From: Bacillota bacterium
GTDB taxonomy: Bacteria; Bacillota; Clostridia; Lachnospirales; Bianqueaceae
NCBI GenBank assembly: GCA_017442735.1
Contig: JAFRZE010000067.1
Span: 1 to 64,000 of the forward strand
DNA length: 64,000 bases
Reading direction: 5' to 3'
In this document: positions 59,277-64,000 of the stretch, piece by piece
Layout: each line of letters starts with the position of its first letter
Numbering within the stretch: the stretch's first letter is position 1
The notes under the pieces: generated by a model
Told to the model about the DNA's origin: nothing
The model's database searches: none
The model's input: only the letters and a program-made list of their open reading frames with translations
Program-made: the position numbers and the translations under genes

Positions 59277-60812
59277 ATGCGCAGAAGCGGAATTCTGATG
59301 CCCGTTTTTTCTCTTGCTTCCCCCTACGGGATCGGCGATTTTGGTTCGAAAGCTTATGAATTTGTAGACTTTCTGAAGAAGGCAGGCCAGTCTCTCTGGC
59401 AGATCCTGCCGCTCAATCCCACAAACTACGGAGATTCACCATATCAGTCTTTTTCCACTTACGCAGGAAATCCGTATTTTATCAGTCCCGAATTATTGAT
59501 CCGGGATGGACTGCTGACTGAGCAGGAAGCGGGGTCCTTTGATTTTGTCACAGATAAAAACAAAGTCGATTACGGAAAGCTTTACTGGAACCGGCTGAAA
59601 ATGCTGGAGATCGCTTACCGCCGGTTCGTTCCTGATGAAGCTTTCGAAAAGTTTGTGAAGGAACAAAGCTTCTGGCTGGAAGATTTCTGCCTGTTTATGG
59701 CCCTGAAAAACGCTCATGATGACCGGGCCTGGATCGAATGGGAGGAAGAGCTGAAGCTGCACGAAGAGAAGGCGGTGGAGGAAGCCAGAGTTCTTTATCA
59801 GGACAGGATCGGTTTTTACCGTTTTCTGCAGTATGAGTTCTATATCCAGTGGCATGCTTTGAAAGATTATGCCAACAAGAATGAGATCCAGATCGTAGGC
59901 GATATCCCGATCTATGTGGCTTATGACAGTGCCGATGTATGGGGAAAGAGCGAGATGTTCCAGTTGGATGAAGAACGCGTACCGCTGGCGGTCGCAGGCT
60001 GTCCTCCGGATGCTTTCTCCGCGGACGGCCAGCTTTGGGGCAATCCTCTGTACAGATGGGAAGATATGGCCAAAGAAGAGATCCCTTACCAGTGGTGGAA
60101 GGAGAGGATCGCTTATTCCCTGAAACTCTACGATATCGTCAGGATCGATCATTTTCGCGGATTTGAAGCGTATTATTCGATCCCGTTTGGCGATGAGAGC
60201 GCGAAAAACGGTAAATGGAAGAAAGGTCCCGGCATCCATTTATTTGAAGAGATCGAAAAAAACCTTGGAGGCGACCTTCCGATCATCGCGGAGGATCTTG
60301 GCTATCTGACGCCGGAAGTCCACCAGCTTTTAAAAGATACCGGATTCCCCGGAATGAAAGTCCTGCAGTTTGCTTTTGATCCGGCAGGAGATAATGATTA
60401 TCTGCCTCATAATCTCGTGAATAACGCGGTGATCTATACAGGTACGCATGATAATGATACCATTATCGGATGGCTGAAATCCGCGGCTCCCGGTGAGGTA
60501 GCCTATGCGAAAGCTTATCTGCATGCTACGCAGGAAGAAGGATTTAACTGGACCATGATGCGTCAGGCTATGTCTTCCGTCTGTGATACCTGTATTCTGA
60601 TGATGCAGGATCTTTTAGGACTCGGGACGGAAGCCCGTATCAACATGCCTTCGACCCTTGGCGGGAACTGGCAGTGGAGGATCAGTGACGGCTATGTCAA
60701 TGACTGGCTGGCTGGGATCATCCTTGAAAACACGAAGCTCTACCGTCGGATCCCGAAAAAGGACAAAGAAAAAACAGCGGAAGACTCCCAGACTGAAGTT
60801 TCCGCTGAATAA
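59277..60812 (+). CDS. malQ: 4-alpha-glucanotransferase (amylomaltase, GH77)
   Basis: Transfers glucan segments between maltodextrins in the cytoplasm. 511 residues with GH77 marks: GILMPVFSLASPYGIGDFG at the N-terminus, NYGDSPYQSFSTYAGNPYF (substrate loop), VRIDHFRGFEAYY (nucleophile Asp), IIAEDLGYLTPEV (acid/base Glu) and GTHDNDTIIGW (third Asp). A Lys-rich tail follows. AAAGGAGA lies 8 bases before the ATG. With the GH13 enzyme at 45752 it indicates maltodextrin or glycogen turnover. Confidence 0.96.
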   Translation: MRRSGILMPVFSLASPYGIGDFGSKAYEFVDFLKKAGQSLWQILPLNPTNYGDSPYQSFSTYAGNPYFISPELLIRDGLLTEQEAGSFDFVTDKNKVDYGKLYWNRLKMLEIAYRRFVPDEAFEKFVKEQSFWLEDFCLFMALKNAHDDRAWIEWEEELKLHEEKAVEEARVLYQDRIGFYRFLQYEFYIQWHALKDYANKNEIQIVGDIPIYVAYDSADVWGKSEMFQLDEERVPLAVAGCPPDAFSADGQLWGNPLYRWEDMAKEEIPYQWWKERIAYSLKLYDIVRIDHFRGFEAYYSIPFGDESAKNGKWKKGPGIHLFEEIEKNLGGDLPIIAEDLGYLTPEVHQLLKDTGFPGMKVLQFAFDPAGDNDYLPHNLVNNAVIYTGTHDNDTIIGWLKSAAPGEVAYAKAYLHATQEEGFNWTMMRQAMSSVCDTCILMMQDLLGLGTEARINMPSTLGGNWQWRISDGYVNDWLAGIILENTKLYRRIPKKDKEKTAEDSQTEVSAE

Positions 60813-60820
60813 AAGAAAAA

Positions 60821-60893
60821 AGCTTCCAATCGGATTCGAACCGATGACCTACGCATTACGAGTGCGTCGCTCTACCGACTGAGCCATGGAAGC
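60821..60893 (-). tRNA. tRNA-Thr (anticodon CGU)
   Basis: Full cloverleaf on the minus strand: 7-bp acceptor GCTTCCA/TGGAAGC, D arm GCTC/GAGC, anticodon stem ACGCA/TGCGT with loop CTCGTAA (anticodon CGT, codon ACG) and T arm ATCGG/CCGAT with TTCGAAT. The discriminator base is U and CCA is not encoded; a T-rich run follows directly and may end transcription. It is convergent with malQ. Confidence 0.96.
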
Positions 60894-60905
60894 AATTGCC
60901 ATATT

Positions 60906-60934
60906 ACTATAGTATATTTTCTTTTCTTTGTCAA
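60906..60934 (-). promoter_or_regulatory. SigA promoter of tRNA-Thr
   Basis: On the minus strand TTGACA (60934-60929) and TATAGT (60911-60906), 17-base spacer, 12 bases before the tRNA, the usual distance. Confidence 0.88.
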
Positions 60935-60960
60935 GTTATTTCTCATACAAGGAGGGGGCT

Positions 60961-62205
60961 ATGCAGACAGAAACAAGGCATCTGAATATCCTCGTAGGAC
61001 AGTCCGGAGGCCCAACGGCTGTCATCAACAGTACGCTCTATGGAATCCTGAAAACCCGATCCGTTTATCCGGAAATCACCGGTATCTATGGTATGATCAA
61101 CGGGATCGAGGGATATCTGAAGGGCAGCATGATCGACCTTTCCCTTTTGTCACAGGAAGAACAGGAGCTTTTGAAAACAACGCCAGGCGCTTACTTAGGT
61201 TCGTGTCGTTATAAAATGCCGGAGGATCAGACTTCACCGATCTATCAGAAGATGTTTGATCGTCTTACGGAGGATCAGATCGATATCGTGCTTTATATCG
61301 GCGGTAATGATTCCATGGATACCGTAGCCAAGCTTTCGGATTACGCACTCAAAACAGGATCTTCCATCTGCTTTGTCGGTATTCCAAAGACGATCGATAA
61401 TGATCTGTGCGAGACAGACCATACACCGGGTTACGGTAGCGCCGCCAAGTTTGTGGCGTCCAATGTACGGCAGATCGTCATGGACGCGGAAGTCTATCAG
61501 ACGAAAGCTGTCACGATCGTTGAGATCATGGGCCGAAACGCAGGATGGCTGACTGCAGCCGCGAAAGCTGCCCGTAAGTATCCGGAAGACAATCCTGTGC
61601 TGATCTATCTGCCGGAAGTGAATTTCTATATGGATCAGATGCTAAACGATGTCCGGGAACTCCTCAAAACAAAAAACGCGATCGTGATCTGTATTTCCGA
61701 AGGAATCCACGATGAGCACGGAACACTGATCTGTGAGATGGGAGGAAGATCCGCCACGGATGTGTTCGGGCATAAACTTCTGGCAGGGGCCGGAAAAGTA
61801 TTGGAAAATACGATCCGGCAGGAGCTTGGTGTCAAGGTAAGAAGCGTTGAGCTCAATGTAACGCAGCGTTCCAGCGCGGTAGAAGCATCTTTCACGGACG
61901 TGATGGAAGCAGTGGCCTGCGGTGTAAAAGGCGTAGAGCTGGCTATGGAAGGCTGGAGCGGCTTTATGGTGACCATGCACCGGATCGAGGATAAGGTCCT
62001 GTATGACATCGATTATCGGGGTACCAAGGTCACCAATGTATCCAACGAAGTCAAAAGCTTCCCTGAAAAATGGATCACGAAGGGCGGAACAGATATCAGC
62101 GATGAGTTTCTTTCATATCTGATCCCGCTCATCCAGGGTGAATCATATCCACCCATGGAAAATGGACTGCCCAGGTTTATTTACCGGAAGCAGTCCATCG
62201 GTTAA
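60961..62205 (+). CDS. Pyrophosphate-dependent 6-phosphofructokinase
   Basis: Glycolytic phosphofructokinase of about 414 residues. The nucleotide loop reads GGNDS at 114-118, with Asp where ATP enzymes have Gly, and the catalytic loop reads PKTIDNDL with Lys in place of the ATP-type Gly; both point to pyrophosphate as phosphoryl donor. GQSGGPTAVINSTLYG, HTPGYGSAAKF and EIMGRNAGWLTAA are also typical. ATG 60961 is set by GGAGGG 4 bases upstream; an upstream TTG (60928) has no ribosome site. The enzyme can run both ways near equilibrium. Confidence 0.93.
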   Translation: MQTETRHLNILVGQSGGPTAVINSTLYGILKTRSVYPEITGIYGMINGIEGYLKGSMIDLSLLSQEEQELLKTTPGAYLGSCRYKMPEDQTSPIYQKMFDRLTEDQIDIVLYIGGNDSMDTVAKLSDYALKTGSSICFVGIPKTIDNDLCETDHTPGYGSAAKFVASNVRQIVMDAEVYQTKAVTIVEIMGRNAGWLTAAAKAARKYPEDNPVLIYLPEVNFYMDQMLNDVRELLKTKNAIVICISEGIHDEHGTLICEMGGRSATDVFGHKLLAGAGKVLENTIRQELGVKVRSVELNVTQRSSAVEASFTDVMEAVACGVKGVELAMEGWSGFMVTMHRIEDKVLYDIDYRGTKVTNVSNEVKSFPEKWITKGGTDISDEFLSYLIPLIQGESYPPMENGLPRFIYRKQSIG

Positions 62206-62220
62206 GAGTATTATTCTTTG

Positions 62221-62272
62221 ATGCGGTTATGACGAATTACATCTCCAGAAATTCGGCCATAGCCGCATTTTG
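62221..62272 (+). terminator. Likely terminator after the phosphofructokinase gene
   Basis: ATGCGGTTATG (62221-62231) pairs with CATAGCCGCAT (62258-62268, one G-U pair), with an inner GAATT/AATTC stem (62234-62238 with 62250-62254), followed by TTTT. It overlaps the 3' end of the convergent serine hydrolase gene. Confidence 0.55.
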
Positions 62273-63286
62273 TATCAGGTGACGCAATCTGGTGAGTTTT
62301 CCGTTGGCGCGAGTCGGATGGACTCGGTTGGTCAGCAGGATGATATAGAGGCCGCTTTCCGGATCGACCGTAAAGGATGTCCCTGTAAAACCGGTATGAC
62401 CAAATCCGCGATCTCCGAAAAGATCGCCAAAGAAAGTCGGTTCCGGTCCGCTCATCTGAAAGCCGAGGCCGCGATTCTCATCTGTGTCCGGCGTATAGTT
62501 TATTGTAGCTAGATCCAGCAGCCTTTTTGTGATCAGCGGATATCCGTCCATCGAAAGCATCCGGCAGAAACGGATCATGTCATTCAGTGAAGAAAAGACT
62601 CCGGCGTTCCCGGATACACCATTTAGAAAACGCGCGTTCTCATCATGGACGATGCCGGGAGGAGTAGGACCGTTCAGGGACTGTGTTTCCGTGAAGCAGA
62701 TCGTTTCATCCGGAGCAAACTGATCCACGGGACGATAACCCGTTTTCCGCATCTCCAAAGGCTCAAACGTCCACCTTTTTGAAAGGACATCCAGTCCTTC
62801 CCCGGTGATCTTCTCTATGATTTTACCCAGGAGGATATAACCCATACAGCTGTAAGTGACGCCTTTCCCCGTCTCATAGACCAGGGGAGCATGAAGGATC
62901 GTCTGAACGGCTTCTTCCGGAGTTTTACATTCTTTCCAAAGGAAGATTTCGGCGGGAAGCCCACTGGTATGTGTCATAAGATGACGGATGGTAATCCCCT
63001 TCTTGTCCTCCGGTACGTCATCGAAGAAATCCGTCAGTGCGTCCAGTAGGGAAAGCGTGCCTTCCTCGATCATGTGAAACGCACAGAACGTGGTTCCGAG
63101 AATCTTGGAAACGCTGGCCATATCGAATAGTGTGTCCGCGTCGACAGGGGCTGAAGAGGGATCATAGGATACGTTTCCGATCGTTTCCTTGTACAGGATC
63201 CTGTCCTTTTTTCCTACCGCGATCGCGGCGCCGCTATACACATGATCTTCAAATCCCTGACGGAATATGTTTTGTGTCTGACCCAT
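62237..63286 (-). CDS. Serine hydrolase of the beta-lactamase / class C penicillin-binding family
   Basis: 349 residues. The SxxK active site is S58-V-S-K61 (FDMASVSKILG), YSCMGYILLGKI is the YxN-like motif with Cys where Asn usually sits, and GHTGFTGTSF replaces the KTG box. No signal peptide, so it should be cytoplasmic. Relatives near muropeptide genes (B. subtilis AmlC/YbbE, esterase-like) occur beside MurNAc recycling genes; here anmK is directly upstream (stop 11 bases before this ATG). AAGGAG lies 6 bases before ATG 63286. Role in wall-sugar recycling is inferred; true beta-lactamase activity is unlikely. Confidence 0.88.
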   Translation of the reverse strand: MGQTQNIFRQGFEDHVYSGAAIAVGKKDRILYKETIGNVSYDPSSAPVDADTLFDMASVSKILGTTFCAFHMIEEGTLSLLDALTDFFDDVPEDKKGITIRHLMTHTSGLPAEIFLWKECKTPEEAVQTILHAPLVYETGKGVTYSCMGYILLGKIIEKITGEGLDVLSKRWTFEPLEMRKTGYRPVDQFAPDETICFTETQSLNGPTPPGIVHDENARFLNGVSGNAGVFSSLNDMIRFCRMLSMDGYPLITKRLLDLATINYTPDTDENRGLGFQMSGPEPTFFGDLFGDRGFGHTGFTGTSFTVDPESGLYIILLTNRVHPTRANGKLTRLRHLIQNAAMAEFLEM

Positions 63287-63297
63287 AAATGACTCCT

Positions 63298-64000
63298 TTA
63301 CTGAGAAATCTTACCCATTACGACCGGATGAAGAGCGCCGGTCGCCGCGGGCGCGTTATTGCATACACTGTGGATCGCTTCATTCGCGAGGATCGCGAAC
63401 GCGACCGCTTCTTTCGCGTTGCCGTCAAATCCGATATCTTCGTTCGTCATGACTTCGATCTCCGGCAGCGCATCCCTGATATCTTTCATCAGCGCAGGAT
63501 TCATGCTTCCTCCGCCTCCGACGATCAGTCTTTCAGGCTTGACAGGGCAGAGGTGATGGATCGAATAGGCGATCGTCTGCGCGGTAAACATGGTCACGGT
63601 AGCGAGGATGTCCCGGTCTGAAATGCCCATTTCGCCGGCCAGACGGAAGATCCGCTCCACATAGGCGTCGCCAAAGTATTCTCGGCCGGTGGTTTTGGGC
63701 GGGATGACCGGCAGATACGGATCCTTCATCAGTTCTTTCAGCAAATCCGGATGGATCGTGCCGGAAGACGCAATTCTTCCGTCTTTGTCATAATGATGCT
63801 GACCGCCGGTGATTCGGGTGGTAACAGCGTCCATGATCATATTGCCCGGACCGGTGTCAAAGGCGGAAAGATCTTCCAGTTTTCCTCCGGCCGGAAGAAC
63901 GGTGATATTTCCGATGCCGCCTATATTCTGTAAGCCGACATTACGGACAGGATCCGAATACAATATATATTCCGTATAGGGGACCAGCGGCGCTCCAAGA
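63298..64000 (-). CDS. anmK: Anhydro-N-acetylmuramic acid kinase, 5' end cut by the window
   Basis: Cleaves and phosphorylates 1,6-anhydro-MurNAc to MurNAc-6-phosphate in cell-wall recycling. The C-terminal two thirds are present: GAPLVPYTEYIL at the cut edge, NVGLQNIGGIGNITVLP, AFDTGPGNMIMDAV, TTGREYFG, LIVGGGGSMNPALM and the ending APAATGALHPVVMG. All are family segments. The reading frame runs open to base 64000, so the start lies outside. Confidence 0.95.
   Translation of the reverse strand, partial: LGAPLVPYTEYILYSDPVRNVGLQNIGGIGNITVLPAGGKLEDLSAFDTGPGNMIMDAVTTRITGGQHHYDKDGRIASSGTIHPDLLKELMKDPYLPVIPPKTTGREYFGDAYVERIFRLAGEMGISDRDILATVTMFTAQTIAYSIHHLCPVKPERLIVGGGGSMNPALMKDIRDALPEIEVMTNEDIGFDGNAKEAVAFAILANEAIHSVCNNAPAATGALHPVVMGKISQ

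Noticed and set aside
60658-60882. Open frame ending in PIGFEPMTYALRVRRSTD
   Set aside because: The C-terminal part is the antisense of tRNA-Thr, a common false gene, and the rest is an alternative frame of malQ.

Overview
The window reads as chromosomal core sequence of a low-to-mid GC Firmicute, most likely class Clostridia and possibly Lachnospiraceae-like. The family-level guess rests on gene order and is tentative. Supporting signs are a perfect CIRCE/HrcA control site, strong SigA-type promoters, AGGAGG ribosome binding sites, ClpE and ClpC unfoldases, short-form HisG with HisZ, PPi-type phosphofructokinase and the Gram-positive form of DnaK. Genes are dense and strongly biased to the + strand. 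No stretch over 300 bases lacks a gene; the longest gaps are about 110-180 bases and carry promoters, leaders or terminators. I saw no insertion sequence, prophage, integrase, CRISPR array or rRNA.

Layout. 1-3538: end of an oligopeptide/dipeptide-type ABC importer (two permeases and a double ATPase; the binding protein is probably just outside). 3564-6560: a small membrane protein and ClpE, closed by a bidirectional terminator shared with dinB (minus strand, 6591-7808). 7861-10590: rpsO with a structured leader, then pnp. 10591-21190: uppP, ftsK, fhs, folD, rimO, pgsA, cinA and recA, a tightly packed cluster with a terminator after recA. 21216-34862: uvrB, uvrA, clpC, radA, an unknown membrane protein, purM, purN, purD and hemW, with no internal terminator seen. 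34883-39809: the heat-shock operon hrcA-grpE-dnaK-dnaJ with promoter, CIRCE and terminator. 39810-47080: prmA, rsmE, a cysteine desulfurase and thiI (tRNA sulfur transfer), then an APH-like kinase, an inositol-monophosphatase-like protein and a GH13 glucosidase. 47077-50030 (minus strand): two sugar-phosphate-isomerase-like TIM barrels flanking a Gfo/Idh/MocA oxidoreductase, with a promoter and an operator-like repeat. 50051-50657 (minus): a phosphopantetheinyl transferase, divergent from the histidine operon. 50666-58560: hisZ-G-D-C-B-H-A-F-IE followed by a translationally coupled YqeG-type HAD phosphatase. 58557-64000: efp, malQ, tRNA-Thr(CGU) on the minus strand, PPi-phosphofructokinase, and a minus-strand serine hydrolase plus the truncated anmK.

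Functional themes. Protein quality control (clpE, clpC, hrcA-grpE-dnaK-dnaJ), DNA repair and recombination (dinB, recA, uvrB, uvrA, radA), one-carbon and purine metabolism (fhs, folD, purM, purN, purD), complete histidine biosynthesis except an assigned histidinol-phosphate phosphatase, RNA/ribosome modification (rimO, prmA, rsmE, thiI, efp), and glucan/cell-wall sugar metabolism (GH13, malQ, PFP, anmK). I found no clear novel defence or mobile system. The best leads are the phosphatase gap in the his operon with YqeG coupled to it, the unknown membrane protein paired with clpE, the rpsO leader structure, and the carbohydrate/kinase genes trailing thiI.
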